Shown here: positions 24,900 to 34,646 of the stretch, in pieces | Layout: every line of letters starts with the position of its first letter | Numbering within the stretch: the first letter of the stretch is position 1 | Origin: Marinomonas sp. KMM3893 | GTDB taxonomy: Bacteria > Pseudomonadota > Gammaproteobacteria > Pseudomonadales > Marinomonadaceae | NCBI RefSeq assembly: GCF_004352855.1 | Contig: NZ_SJSC01000002.1 | Coordinates: 677,718 to 741,717 of the forward strand | Direction: 5' to 3' | DNA: 64,000 nucleotides | Notes under the pieces: generated by a model | The model's database searches: none | The model's input: only the letters and a program-made list of their open reading frames with translations | Told to the model about the DNA's origin: nothing | Position numbers and translations under genes: made by a program

Positions 24900-27284
24900 T
24901 TATTTATCTTGTGGGTCAACGTGACGAGTGAAGTCGCGACGATCGGTAGACCATTGCTTATCGGTTACTTGGAATTGGTTGATATTCACAATGATGCTGT
25001 CGGCGAGTTTGATGACATCGTAGCCAACCAAAGTGGAATGTTCGGTTTGTTGGTTGATCGCCACAAAGCTTTGCTTCATCTCGTCATAATGGGCGGTGAC
25101 ATCAAGGAAGTTGTTTTGTTGGCTTTTTATCGCATGGGAAATTTGCTCGACTTTATGTGAGATGGTTTCCATCGCGGCTTGTACTTGGGACAAAGAATCC
25201 GTGGCGTCCCCGGTGTTTTTCGACGACTGCTCAGCATTAATTTTGCTTTTCTCCATGCGTTTCACAACTTCTAGCGTACCGCTTTGAATGGCTTCAACCA
25301 TGCTGGCGACTTCGTCGGTGGATTGGCGCGTTTTGGATGCCAATGAACGAACTTCGTCAGCCACGACCGCAAACCCACGACCGGTTTCACCCGCTCGTGC
25401 CGCTTCAATCGCCGCGTTGAGCGCCAACAGATTGGTTTGTTCTGAAATGCCATTAATCACATCAATAATGCCAGCGATTCTATCGGTATCGTCTTTGAGC
25501 TTTGAAAGCGCGTCGACGGCGAGACTAATGTCTTTGGACAGCTCGTCCATTGTTTGAGCGACGTTATTAACCACCTGACTGCTCGAATGAACTATCTTGT
25601 TGCCTTCTATCGTGGCTTCGCTAATTTGCTCCAGTTCGGCTTTTACTTGCAAAGTGGAATCATTGGTATCAGATAAGCAAATGTTAACTTGCTCAGCTTG
25701 GTTCTTCTGTTGTTGTGTGGCGATAGACAGTTGGCCGTTTACATCGGCCATGTCTTCTGAAATGGGCTTCAGGCGAGTGACGGATGCCAAAACCGAAGAA
25801 AATGTTTTATCGATGTGGGCGATAAATAAATTGATGCCTGCTGCTAAATACGCGAGTTCGTCTTTGCGTTTTATGGGTAAACGCTGAGTTAGATCGCCTT
25901 CGCCCATGGCGATGTCGTGCATCATTTCACCCATTGCTTTAATTGGGCGAACTATGATGTTGGCAACCAGTAAGCCTAGAAGAGCGCCAACAATGAGGGC
26001 TATGACAGAGACAATGGCCAGCGTGGTGTAAATCCTTGCTTGTAATTGATAGACGGATTTGAGGGCTTCGGCTTCGCTGATTTCACTGATAATGGCCCAA
26101 TTCATGCCTTGGATATTTAAGGGTTTGTAGGCAAACAGGGCAGGGACGCCCAAATAGTTGGTTTCTTGAATGAAGCCTGTTTCGCCATTAATTGCTTTTT
26201 TCACACCTTCTCCGGTTACCTTAAGAAGGTTGATGCTTGTGCCTCGATGGGCAATTTCATCCAACGTTTTTGGCGGTAGCTTGATGGCTTTTACTTTTTC
26301 TAAAAAGGCCGTTTTATTTTCCAGTAATAAACGCTCGTTACTGCGCATTAGATAGTCGCTACCCACCAGGTAGGTTTGCCCTGTTTCCCCTAATCCACTG
26401 GCAGCCCAGTTTTGATGGTGAGACATCACTGAGCTGATGCGGTCAATAGGCATTTGGAAAATCAACACCGCAATGGTTTTGCCATTATCAATCACTGGCG
26501 TAGAGATAAAAGACGCCGCGGCATTATAGGATGGACCATAAGGAGAAAAATCTGTGAGATAGGTGGTGTCTTTTGGCGCTTTAACCGCGTGTTTGAACGC
26601 TTGCGCTAAACCGGTATTTTTATAAGGTCCAGAGAGCAGCGAGGTGGCAAAATCGAGTTCTTTAAAAACGCTATACACGACATGACCGCTGTTTGCGTCG
26701 ACCAGAAACACATCATAGAAACCAAAGCGCTGTTGGAACTCATGAAACATAGGGTGGAATTCTTGGTGAACTTTATCGTATGCAGAATCATTGCCTGCGC
26801 TGTTTAAGCTGTCTTTTTGACCTAATTGGGCTGGATTATTGCTGATGTAGGCTTCTTGCATGGCTTTGGCAATAGGACTTAATGCGGTTAACAATGCGTC
26901 TGGGTTGCTGGATTCACCCGCATTAAGTGTTTGATAATTCTTATCGAATTGCTGCTGATAGTAGTCGTTTAGTTTTTCATCGTCTGCGGCGGTGGTCGTA
27001 GTTGGAAAGGCGTTAAAAGCGCTTGAGAAAGCCTTGGCGGCCGCTAAGGTGCTGTTGTTATGGGATAAGCTGGCGATTTGTCGATCAATCAATGAAAAAT
27101 AGGTTTCAACAGACTCTGCGGTTAGATCTCGCGACAGCGCGAGCTGTTTTTGAGCGCTGTCTTGTAAGGCACTCGTTCCTTCGTTTAGGGCATTGTTGCT
27201 TAATATTAATCCCACAACAATAGTAGGAACGACTGCTAGCAAGGTGCCCATTAGAACCAAACGCATCTTAATTGATAAAGCCAT
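24900..27284 (-). CDS. Methyl-accepting chemotaxis protein with large periplasmic sensor domain
   Basis: 794 residues. TM1 (about 8-28), a roughly 375-residue periplasmic region probably of double-Cache type, TM2 (about 410-432), a HAMP domain ([27 protein letters not shown]) and a cytoplasmic signalling coiled coil. The hairpin tip reads [34 protein letters not shown], the CheA/CheW contact region. The ligand is unknown; Cache receptors often bind amino acids or organic acids. No NWETF-type CheR tether at the C-terminus. No che genes are nearby. Ribosome site AGGATG. Confidence 0.92.
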   Translation of the reverse strand: MALSIKMRLVLMGTLLAVVPTIVVGLILSNNALNEGTSALQDSAQKQLALSRDLTAESVETYFSLIDRQIASLSHNNSTLAAAKAFSSAFNAFPTTTTAADDEKLNDYYQQQFDKNYQTLNAGESSNPDALLTALSPIAKAMQEAYISNNPAQLGQKDSLNSAGNDSAYDKVHQEFHPMFHEFQQRFGFYDVFLVDANSGHVVYSVFKELDFATSLLSGPYKNTGLAQAFKHAVKAPKDTTYLTDFSPYGPSYNAAASFISTPVIDNGKTIAVLIFQMPIDRISSVMSHHQNWAASGLGETGQTYLVGSDYLMRSNERLLLENKTAFLEKVKAIKLPPKTLDEIAHRGTSINLLKVTGEGVKKAINGETGFIQETNYLGVPALFAYKPLNIQGMNWAIISEISEAEALKSVYQLQARIYTTLAIVSVIALIVGALLGLLVANIIVRPIKAMGEMMHDIAMGEGDLTQRLPIKRKDELAYLAAGINLFIAHIDKTFSSVLASVTRLKPISEDMADVNGQLSIATQQQKNQAEQVNICLSDTNDSTLQVKAELEQISEATIEGNKIVHSSSQVVNNVAQTMDELSKDISLAVDALSKLKDDTDRIAGIIDVINGISEQTNLLALNAAIEAARAGETGRGFAVVADEVRSLASKTRQSTDEVASMVEAIQSGTLEVVKRMEKSKINAEQSSKNTGDATDSLSQVQAAMETISHKVEQISHAIKSQQNNFLDVTAHYDEMKQSFVAINQQTEHSTLVGYDVIKLADSIIVNINQFQVTDKQWSTDRRDFTRHVDPQDK

Positions 27285-27469
27285 TTTTCATCCTAAAAAT
27301 TGATTTAATCTAAATCATATAAAAATATAAACCGTTATTAACGCTTTAGTAAAGAAAGCGCAAAAAAATTGTCTTGATTAAATCCCAGCTGCATAAAAAA
27401 GGGTAAAGGATTTATGTTAATCTTTGGTATCAATTTGTTAACTACTTCCCCTGATTTTAGAGTATTTGT

Positions 27470-29194
27470 ATGCGTATAGAACGTCGCTCCTACCAGACTA
27501 CAGATGAGCACTTTTCTGCGGACATGCCGCCGAGTTTACAGCGTATATTTTTAGCTCGAGGTGTCTCTTCTAGCCAAGAATTGGATTACCGTCTGCCCTT
27601 GTTGTTGAGGCCCGAGCCATTGTTTGGGCTGCAAGCGGCGGCGAGCATTCTTGCTGATGCCATTATGGGGGAGCAAAAAATTCTAATTGTCGGTGACTTT
27701 GATGTCGATGGCGCGACCAGTACCAGCTTGGGGATACTTGCCTTAGAAGCGATGGGGGCCATTGCTCCCGATTACTTGGTGCCCAATCGTTTTGAATTTG
27801 GTTATGGCTTAACCCCAGAAATAGTCGAAGTGGCGAAAGAGAAACAGCCCGATGTGTTGGTAACCGTCGATAACGGTATCGCCAGTTTAGATGGGGTGCG
27901 CGCGGCAAAATCCTATGGCATGAAAGTGGTCGTGACGGACCATCATTTACCTGGTGATGAGCTACCAGAAGCGGATGCAATCGTTAACCCGAACCACCCC
28001 GCTTGTGGCTTCGACAGTAAAAACCTTGCAGGCGTAGGGGTGATTTTTTATGTGATGAGCGCTTTGCGAGCTGAATTAAAACGACGAAACTGGTTCGAAG
28101 ATCAGCATATTCCTGAGCCGAAAATGGCGGACTATTTAGACCTGGTAGCATTGGGGACTGTGGCCGATGTGGTGTCGTTAGATACCAATAACCGGATTCT
28201 CGTGCAGCAGGGGATTAAGCGCATCCAAGCAGGGTTGGCACGCCCTGGTATCCTCGCATTATTGGAGATAGGTCGTCGTGACTACTCACGATTGAAAGCG
28301 TCTGACCTTGGTTTTGTGGTTGGTCCTAGGTTAAATGCAGCAGGGCGTCTTGATGATATGTCTGTCGGCATTGAATGTTTATTGACTCCTCACCCGCATC
28401 AAGCAAAGCAATATGCCCAGCAATTGGATCAGTTTAATCGCGAGCGCAAGGCGATTGAATCCGACATGAAAGATCAGGCTGAAGAGGTCTTATCTAGCTT
28501 GTTAGATGAAGATCAAGATATGCCCAATGGCATGTGTTTCTACGACCCTGACTGGCATCAAGGTGTGATAGGTATCTTGGCTTCTCGTATGAAAGAAAAG
28601 TGCCACCGTCCGGTGATTGCGTTTGCGCGTGTCGGCGACGATGAATTAAAAGGCTCTGCGCGTTCTATTGCTGGCGTGCATATTCGAGACGCATTGGATT
28701 TATTGGCAAAACGCTACCCTCAATTACTGAGTAAATTTGGTGGGCATGCAATGGCGGCTGGCATGAGCATTAAAGAGTCTCATTACGACGCCTTCCGTTT
28801 GGCGTTCGACGCTATTATTAGCGACTGGGTGACACCGGAGCAGCTCGAAGCTACGGTTTGGACGGATGGGCCTCTCGCCCCCGAAGATTTTAGTTTGAGT
28901 TTTGCTGAGCAGGTGCGTTTATCTGGACCTTGGGGGCAAGCGTTTCCTGAACCTTGTTTTGATGGTGTATTTGAGGTGTTGCAACAACGCTTGGTGGGTG
29001 AGAAGCATTTGAAGTTGATGGTAAGGGAGCCGCAAAGTGGGCTCTTGCTCGATGCGATTTGTTTCTTTGTGGATTTGGAAAAATGGCCGAACGAGTCCTG
29101 TACGAAAATTCGCTTAGTCTACAAGCTCGATATCAACGAATTTAGAGGGCAAAAAAACCTCCAATTGATGGTGGACTATTTAGAAGCGGCTTAG
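27470..29194 (+). CDS. recJ: Single-stranded-DNA-specific 5'-3' exonuclease RecJ
   Basis: 574 residues, a DHH-family nuclease acting in the RecF pathway, mismatch repair and base excision repair. Metal-binding motifs are GDFDVDGATS (Asp76, Asp78, Asp80), VTVDNG (Asp134) and TDHH (157-159), followed by LVALGTVADVV. The DHHA1 part has the GGHAMAAGM signature. The C-terminal OB fold ends with LMVDYLEAA. It is divergent from the chemoreceptor and stands alone. Confidence 0.95.
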   Translation: MRIERRSYQTTDEHFSADMPPSLQRIFLARGVSSSQELDYRLPLLLRPEPLFGLQAAASILADAIMGEQKILIVGDFDVDGATSTSLGILALEAMGAIAPDYLVPNRFEFGYGLTPEIVEVAKEKQPDVLVTVDNGIASLDGVRAAKSYGMKVVVTDHHLPGDELPEADAIVNPNHPACGFDSKNLAGVGVIFYVMSALRAELKRRNWFEDQHIPEPKMADYLDLVALGTVADVVSLDTNNRILVQQGIKRIQAGLARPGILALLEIGRRDYSRLKASDLGFVVGPRLNAAGRLDDMSVGIECLLTPHPHQAKQYAQQLDQFNRERKAIESDMKDQAEEVLSSLLDEDQDMPNGMCFYDPDWHQGVIGILASRMKEKCHRPVIAFARVGDDELKGSARSIAGVHIRDALDLLAKRYPQLLSKFGGHAMAAGMSIKESHYDAFRLAFDAIISDWVTPEQLEATVWTDGPLAPEDFSLSFAEQVRLSGPWGQAFPEPCFDGVFEVLQQRLVGEKHLKLMVREPQSGLLLDAICFFVDLEKWPNESCTKIRLVYKLDINEFRGQKNLQLMVDYLEAA

Positions 29195-29308
29195 TTTTGA
29201 ACGCTGTTTTTCTTGAATAAAATACCGCGAGGGCGCCTATCTATTCCTAACTTAGGTTACAATAGCCCTCCCTCAATCCACTACATTATTTAATGCAGGA
29301 GTCCATCC

Positions 29309-30151
29309 ATGACTGCACAGGTTCTTGACGGCAAGCTTTGCGCCAAAGAAACCGAAACCCGCCTTCAAGCTCAAGTCGCTGAGTTAAAACAGCGTACTGG
29401 CGGTACTCCCATTCTAGCAACCATCCTCGTTGGCGCCGATCCAGCGTCTGCGACTTATGTCAAAATGAAAGGCAATGCCTGTCGTCGTGTTGGTATGGAT
29501 TCTATGGCTATCGAATTGCCAGATACCACAACCACAGAAGAGTTGCTGGACACCATCAATGGTTTGAATGAAAACCCTGATGTTCATGGTATTTTGTTGC
29601 AGCACCCTGTGCCAGAGCAAATCGATGAGCGTCTGTGTTTTGATGCTATTGAAGCACGCAAAGATGTTGACGGTGTCACCTGTCTTGGTTTTGGTCGTAT
29701 GGCGATGCAAGAGCCGGCATACGGTGCGGCGACTCCTGCTGGCATTATGCGTCTGCTAGAAGCGTACGATGTTGCCCTAGAAGGCAAACATGTTGTTGTG
29801 GTTGGTCGTAGCCCGATTTTGGGCAAACCAATGGCGATGATGATGTTGAATGCAAATGCAACAGTGACCATCTGTCATTCTCGTACGCAAAATTTACCTG
29901 ACTTGATCAAACAAGCTGACGTCATTGTTGGTGCGGTTGGTAAGCCTGAGTTTATTAAAGCAGAATGGATCAAAGACGGTGCCGTTGTGGTAGACGCCGG
30001 TTACCATCCAGGTGGTGCTGGCGACATTGAATTAGCGCCATTAGTTGATCGTGTTTCGGCATACACACCAGTACCTGGTGGCGTTGGCCCGATGACCATC
30101 AACACCTTGATTTTGCAAACCTTAGAATCTGGCTTAAAGCAGCTGGGTTAA
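29309..30151 (+). CDS. folD: Bifunctional methylenetetrahydrofolate dehydrogenase / methenyltetrahydrofolate cyclohydrolase
   Basis: 280 residues, the normal length. FolD interconverts 5,10-methylene- and 10-formyl-THF with NADP+. The catalytic region includes [17 protein letters not shown] (with the catalytic lysine), and [20 protein letters not shown] and [17 protein letters not shown] are the expected signatures; PGGVGPMT is near the C-terminus. A strong ribosome site GCAGGAG precedes the ATG. Confidence 0.97.
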   Translation: MTAQVLDGKLCAKETETRLQAQVAELKQRTGGTPILATILVGADPASATYVKMKGNACRRVGMDSMAIELPDTTTTEELLDTINGLNENPDVHGILLQHPVPEQIDERLCFDAIEARKDVDGVTCLGFGRMAMQEPAYGAATPAGIMRLLEAYDVALEGKHVVVVGRSPILGKPMAMMMLNANATVTICHSRTQNLPDLIKQADVIVGAVGKPEFIKAEWIKDGAVVVDAGYHPGGAGDIELAPLVDRVSAYTPVPGGVGPMTINTLILQTLESGLKQLG

Positions 30152-30338
30152 TATCAAGCATTGAAAGCGGCGCGACCTTGCCCCATATAGAGTCTATAGG
30201 GTAGCAAAGAGAAGAACGCGACGCCTTTATGATTGATAAGAAGCCGTGCCGACAGGTGCGGCTTCTTGCTTTGCACGATTTAGTGAAGACAGCACGCTCC
30301 ATTATTTAGATAACATAACAGAAATAGGTAGATGGCCC
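30152..30338 (+). other. Structured intergenic region between folD and ygfB
   Basis: The 187-bp gap contains a GGCG/CGCC outer stem (30169-30172 with 30222-30225) enclosing a strong hairpin at 30178-30207 (TTGCCC...TATAGA-G-TCTATA-GGG...GCAA). A second hairpin follows at 30238-30267 (AAGAAGCCG / CGGCTTCTT). The second may end folD transcription despite a poor T run. No known RNA family recognised. Confidence 0.45.
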
Positions 30339-30929
30339 ATGTCCACAGAAATGTTAAAAGATGCGCTTGATTTTGATTTGATCGCCGATGTGTTTGTCTC
30401 TGAGTCTATCAGTGCATCCCCTGCAGAATTGCATGGTCAGCTTTGTGGTTATCTGGCGTCAGGGGTGACCTTACCATTGGAAGATTGGCTGACCATGGTG
30501 GCGGAATTTTGCGACATTGAAAGCTGGAAAGAAGACGCCAGTCGTGCCGCTATTGTTGAGTTATACACGGCGACTTTGACCTTATTTCAAAATGGCGAGT
30601 ACGCATTAGTACCGTGCATTTCGGATGAGGATGCGGAACTGTGCGAACGAGGGGTTACTTTATCCCAGTGGGCGCACGGGTTTTTAGCGGGTTACGGTTT
30701 GTCTGGTCAGAAAAAAGAACTGAACGACGAAATCAAGCAAGTGTTGCGTGACTTCGCCAATATTTCTGCAATGCAAGCGGATATGCGCTCGCTTGAAAGC
30801 AACAATGATAACGAAACAGATCTGACTGAATTGGTTGAGTATGTTCGCTTGTCTGCCATGATGCTCTATTCAGAACACCATCAAGTCAATCCGAATGTAG
30901 ATCACACGAAACAAAACTCCTTGCACTAA
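30339..30929 (+). CDS. ygfB: YgfB / UPF0149 family protein
   Basis: 196 residues. Signature segments are SPAELHGQLCGYLASG, the central CISDEDAELCERGVTLSQWAHGFLAGYGLSG, and ELVEYVRLSAMMLYSE. YgfB homologues in Pseudomonas affect regulation of an amidase gene, but the family's core role is unclear. The ATG at 30339 follows AGGTAGATGG; an in-frame start 93 bp upstream lies within the hairpin region. It leads the ygfB-pepP-ubi unit, conserved in gammaproteobacteria. Confidence 0.92.
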   Translation: MSTEMLKDALDFDLIADVFVSESISASPAELHGQLCGYLASGVTLPLEDWLTMVAEFCDIESWKEDASRAAIVELYTATLTLFQNGEYALVPCISDEDAELCERGVTLSQWAHGFLAGYGLSGQKKELNDEIKQVLRDFANISAMQADMRSLESNNDNETDLTELVEYVRLSAMMLYSEHHQVNPNVDHTKQNSLH

Positions 30930-31006
30930 TAATGGGCCCTTTGTTGTCCATCCAGCGAATCGAGCTGAGTGGTTATGGCCATCACCTTATATAAGAGAGA
31001 GTGAGC

Positions 31007-32320
31007 ATGAAAATCGAAAGTCAAACTTACCAAGCTCGACGTGAGCGTTTGATCCAGTCGCTACCTGACAACACGGTTGCTGTGATTCGCACCGGCGACC
31101 TCTGCACACGTAACAATGATTGTGAGTATGAGTTTCGACCGAACAGCCGCTTCTTTTATTTAACCGGTTTTCCTGAGCCCAGTGCCTATGCTTTGATTAA
31201 TGGGAAAGGTGAAACCGTATTGGTGACCTTGCCGAAAGACCCTGAAAAAGAGCAATGGGAAGGTTTTCGTTATGGCACAGAGGGGACGATTAGCACCTTT
31301 GGTGTGCACGATGCGGTGCCACTAGATGCGCTGGATAGCGTGGCGATCGCTGTGTTGGATGGCGCTCAACAGGTGGCCTTTCCGTTTGATGATGAGCCGC
31401 TTCGTCAGCAAGTTTTACAGTGGCGAGACGATTTGGCATCACGAGCTCGGGCGGGGGCGATTGCTCCAACTCAGCTTTTGGATTTGTCTCCTGCTATTTC
31501 AGAAATGCGTTTACGCAAAGACGATGAAGAAATTGCCCTGATGGAAAAAGCCGCGCAAATCAGTGTGGCGGCGCACAAGCAAGCAATGCGAACCGTGCGC
31601 CCAGGGATGAAAGAATATGAACTGGAAGCAGAACTAAATTACGTTTTTATGAAATCGGGATCGCGTCAGCCCGCGTATAACAATATTGTCGCCTCTGGTC
31701 ACAATGCCTGTGTTCTGCATTACATCAAGAATGACGACACCATTGATGATGGCGATCTAGTATTGATTGATGCCGGGGCGGAGTTTGGTTGTTACGCTGG
31801 CGACATCACACGAACCTTTCCGGCGAATGGCAAGTTTTCTGAACCGCAGGCCGCTTTGTACCAAGTCGTATTGGACGCTCATACCGCTGGGCTAAAAGAG
31901 CTAAACGTTGGTGCGCCTTATGAGGCATGCCATAACGCAGCAGTGAAAACCCTAACTCAAGGTCTAGTGACGCTGGGTTTATTGACTGGAAACGTCGAAT
32001 CGCTGATTGAAAGCAAGGCATACCGAGATTTTTATATGCACAATACCGGACACTGGCTTGGCCTTGATGTCCATGATTGTGGGGCGTATCGAGTCGATGG
32101 CGCCTCTCGGCCCCTCGAAGCTGGCATGGTATTAACCATAGAGCCTGGCTTGTATGTGTCGTTAGACAATGAGACGGTGGATGAAAAGTGGCGTGGTATT
32201 GGTATTCGTATTGAAGACGATGTCTTAATTCGTACGGATGGCCCTTATATTCTAACGCATGGCTTGCCACGAGAAATCGCAGAAATAGAAGCCTTTATGG
32301 CACAGGGTCGTGAACTTTAA
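31007..32320 (+). CDS. pepP: Xaa-Pro aminopeptidase PepP
   Basis: 437 residues. PepP removes an N-terminal residue before proline using two Mn2+ ions. The N-terminal domain starts with YQARRERLIQSLP; the pita-bread domain holds the metal ligands in LIDAGAEFGCYAGDITRTFP, HNTGHWLGLDVHD, LTIEPGLY and IGIRIEDD. The ATG at 31007 is preferred over the GTG two codons before, given AGAGAGAG upstream. Second gene of the ygfB-pepP-ubi unit. Confidence 0.95.
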   Translation: MKIESQTYQARRERLIQSLPDNTVAVIRTGDLCTRNNDCEYEFRPNSRFFYLTGFPEPSAYALINGKGETVLVTLPKDPEKEQWEGFRYGTEGTISTFGVHDAVPLDALDSVAIAVLDGAQQVAFPFDDEPLRQQVLQWRDDLASRARAGAIAPTQLLDLSPAISEMRLRKDDEEIALMEKAAQISVAAHKQAMRTVRPGMKEYELEAELNYVFMKSGSRQPAYNNIVASGHNACVLHYIKNDDTIDDGDLVLIDAGAEFGCYAGDITRTFPANGKFSEPQAALYQVVLDAHTAGLKELNVGAPYEACHNAAVKTLTQGLVTLGLLTGNVESLIESKAYRDFYMHNTGHWLGLDVHDCGAYRVDGASRPLEAGMVLTIEPGLYVSLDNETVDEKWRGIGIRIEDDVLIRTDGPYILTHGLPREIAEIEAFMAQGREL

Positions 32321-32356
32321 TGTAGTAATCAGGCGTTTGTCGCCGGAGATGAGTAA

Positions 32357-33562
32357 ATGGCAAAGCAATACGATTTAATCATAGTGGGCGCAGGCATGGT
32401 GGGCTCTTTAGCGTCTTTATTACTGGCCAATTCGTCGTTACGAATTGCTCTGGTAGATAGGCACAACGGGGATTACGCTTTGTCAGTGCCACCTAGCTAT
32501 GATGCTCGTGTTAGCGCTATTTCGTGCCAATCTAAAGCCTTGTTAGAAGCGGCAGGCGCTTGGCAATCGATCCCTCAAAACCGCCTCGCTGCCTATAATA
32601 ATATGGTGGTTTGGGACGGTTTAGGGGAAGGTTACATCGACTTTAATGCGCGTAAAACTCAGTTACCAGAATTGGGGCATTTGGTTGAAAACGCGATTTT
32701 GTGCACTAGCTTAATGACAGAAGTTAAGCAGTCTTCGAACATTGATTTGTACCTTGCTGATGAAGTGGAAAACCATGAATTGAGTGAGTCAGGGGTGACG
32801 GTTTCTTTGCTGTCAGGCCGCCAATTAGAAGCGCAAGCCATTATTGCGGCAGACGGTGCTCTGTCTAAGCTACGTACCGAAAATGCCTTTGAGACCGTCG
32901 AGTGGGATTATGGTCATCAAGCCATGGTGGCAACCATTGAAATTGATCGCGCCCATGAAAATACGGCATGGCAAAGTTTTGGCGAAGAAGGCATTTTGGC
33001 CTTTTTGCCGCTGCCGAGTGTCGATGATCGTCATTTTGTATCCATTGTTTGGTCTGTGCCTCCACAAGAGGCCGACAGCTTGATGGCGCTGGATGATCAG
33101 GCATTTTGCAAACGACTAGGCTACGCCATCAGTCAGCGCTTTAGCGTGCTGGATATCACCACGGCTCGTCAGTCGATTCCACTGCGTCAACGTCATGCAA
33201 AGCAGTATGTGAAAGCAGGCATTGCTCTGATTGGAGATGCGGCTCATACGATACATCCGCTGGCAGGTCAGGGCGCTAATTTAGGCTTTGGTGATGTGAA
33301 AGCGCTGGTGGACGTATTGTCGAAAGCCCATCGACGTGGTGAGTTTTTAGGCGCGAGTCGAGTCTTGCGTCGCTACCAAAGGGCTCGCATGCTGGACAAT
33401 ATCGCCATGGCGGCGGGCATGGAAGGCTTTAAGCGTTTGTTTGGTACACAGCAACCTTTGCTGGTTCAGCTACGCAATCAAGGCATGGCCCATTTTCATA
33501 ACAACACATCATTAAAAGAGAAACTCGTCGCCCGAGCGGCTGGCTTGTCTTCTTTTTCTTAA
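32357..33562 (+). CDS. FAD-dependent ubiquinone-biosynthesis hydroxylase (UbiH/UbiF/UbiI family)
   Basis: 401 residues. A Rossmann FAD motif IVGAGMVGS is near residue 10, and the family's second FAD motif is IGDAAHTIHPLAGQGANLGFGDV. The protein adds hydroxyl groups to the ubiquinone ring. YDARVSAIS, the VVWDG segment and MAAGMEGFKRLFG recall UbiI (VisC), but E. coli carries ubiH first and ubiI second after pepP. Only one such gene is present here, so it could serve as UbiH, UbiI or both. Ribosome site CCGGAG. Confidence 0.88.
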   Translation: MAKQYDLIIVGAGMVGSLASLLLANSSLRIALVDRHNGDYALSVPPSYDARVSAISCQSKALLEAAGAWQSIPQNRLAAYNNMVVWDGLGEGYIDFNARKTQLPELGHLVENAILCTSLMTEVKQSSNIDLYLADEVENHELSESGVTVSLLSGRQLEAQAIIAADGALSKLRTENAFETVEWDYGHQAMVATIEIDRAHENTAWQSFGEEGILAFLPLPSVDDRHFVSIVWSVPPQEADSLMALDDQAFCKRLGYAISQRFSVLDITTARQSIPLRQRHAKQYVKAGIALIGDAAHTIHPLAGQGANLGFGDVKALVDVLSKAHRRGEFLGASRVLRRYQRARMLDNIAMAAGMEGFKRLFGTQQPLLVQLRNQGMAHFHNNTSLKEKLVARAAGLSSFS

Positions 33563-33690
33563 TATTGAATCGAGTCTCTTGTTCCTTAATGAGCAAGAGG
33601 TCCACGGCTAGGCCGTGAGAGTTTTGCAATTCTTGAGATCTGCTTTATGCTCAAGAGAAAGATTATTGATAGGGTTTAAGGCTGCCGCAT

Positions 33691-34518
33691 ATGCAAGTAC
33701 AAGATTTGTTGAAAAAAACGGATAAGCTCCCTAATGTCCCGGATGTGGTTAGAGAGTTGATCGTTCTGCTGAACGACCCTAATGCCAATTATTTTGATAT
33801 CTCCCAAAAGGTCGCCCATGACCAAACCATGTCGCTTAAAGTGTTGCGAGTGGTTAATTCGGCGTATTTTGGCTTGTCTCGAAAAGTGTATTCGATTGAT
33901 GAGGCTACGGTGATTTTGGGTATTAATAAACTCAAAACATTGGTGATAGCATCTGGGTTTGCTAATTCGGTAAAAAGTGTAGAAGGGATTGATTTAAAAG
34001 CGTTTTGGCAGGACTCTTTTCGTGTCGCTATTTTGGCGCAATGGCTTGGTAAACGCACCGACCTTGTTGACGCAGAAGAGGCCTTTACTGCTGGTATTGT
34101 GCATAACCTTGGGCGCTTATTGTTGCATTTGACAGAGCCCACTATCGCTCAAGAAATTCGAACGCGAACGAAAGAAAACTTTATCAGTCGTACGAAAGCG
34201 GAGTTAGATGCGCTGGGGTTTACCACTCAAGACGCCAGCAAAGCCTTAATGGATTTGTGGAAGTTTCCGCCAGAGTTGGGGGAAGCGGTGCGAATGCACA
34301 AACGCCCCTTTAGCGAGGAAGACCCACAGCCATTAGCGTGCGTTTTGAACTTGGCTTGTTACCTAAATGCTTGTATTCGCAGTGAGCGCGACGAAGAATT
34401 GGTCGTCGATGGCTTCCCTAAAACGGTGGCCAAAGGCGCGGGCTTGCCAGAGCAGATTATTTATCAGCTTGGTGAGGCTCTGTTGATCGGCGATGATTTA
34501 GACTTGTTGTTGTCTTAG
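33691..34518 (+). CDS. HDOD domain signalling protein
   Basis: 275 residues, nearly all an HDOD domain: LPNVPDVVRELIVLLNDPNANYFDISQKVAHDQTMSLKVLRVVNSAYFGLSRKVYSIDEATVILG is arranged as in the family, though it lacks the catalytic HD pair of HD-GYP. HDOD proteins act in signal transduction, often with c-di-GMP or two-component systems, without proven enzymatic activity. It is preceded by three alternating stem-loops at 33576-33657. Confidence 0.87.
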   Translation: MQVQDLLKKTDKLPNVPDVVRELIVLLNDPNANYFDISQKVAHDQTMSLKVLRVVNSAYFGLSRKVYSIDEATVILGINKLKTLVIASGFANSVKSVEGIDLKAFWQDSFRVAILAQWLGKRTDLVDAEEAFTAGIVHNLGRLLLHLTEPTIAQEIRTRTKENFISRTKAELDALGFTTQDASKALMDLWKFPPELGEAVRMHKRPFSEEDPQPLACVLNLACYLNACIRSERDEELVVDGFPKTVAKGAGLPEQIIYQLGEALLIGDDLDLLLS

Positions 34519-34646
34519 TATTTCATCTGACTGAGTAATGGCTGAGCAAGCGCAGCGTTGGCGTCAGCTAAGATACCGAATTCAACGACGTAATTCATGG
34601 CAATTGCGTGTATAGCATTTATAATAGGTTTTTTTAAAATCACTGG

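Noticed and set aside
30152..30338. 6S RNA (ssrS) near ygfB
   Set aside because: The long rod with central bubble typical of 6S RNA is not formed, and the sequence ends are not similar.
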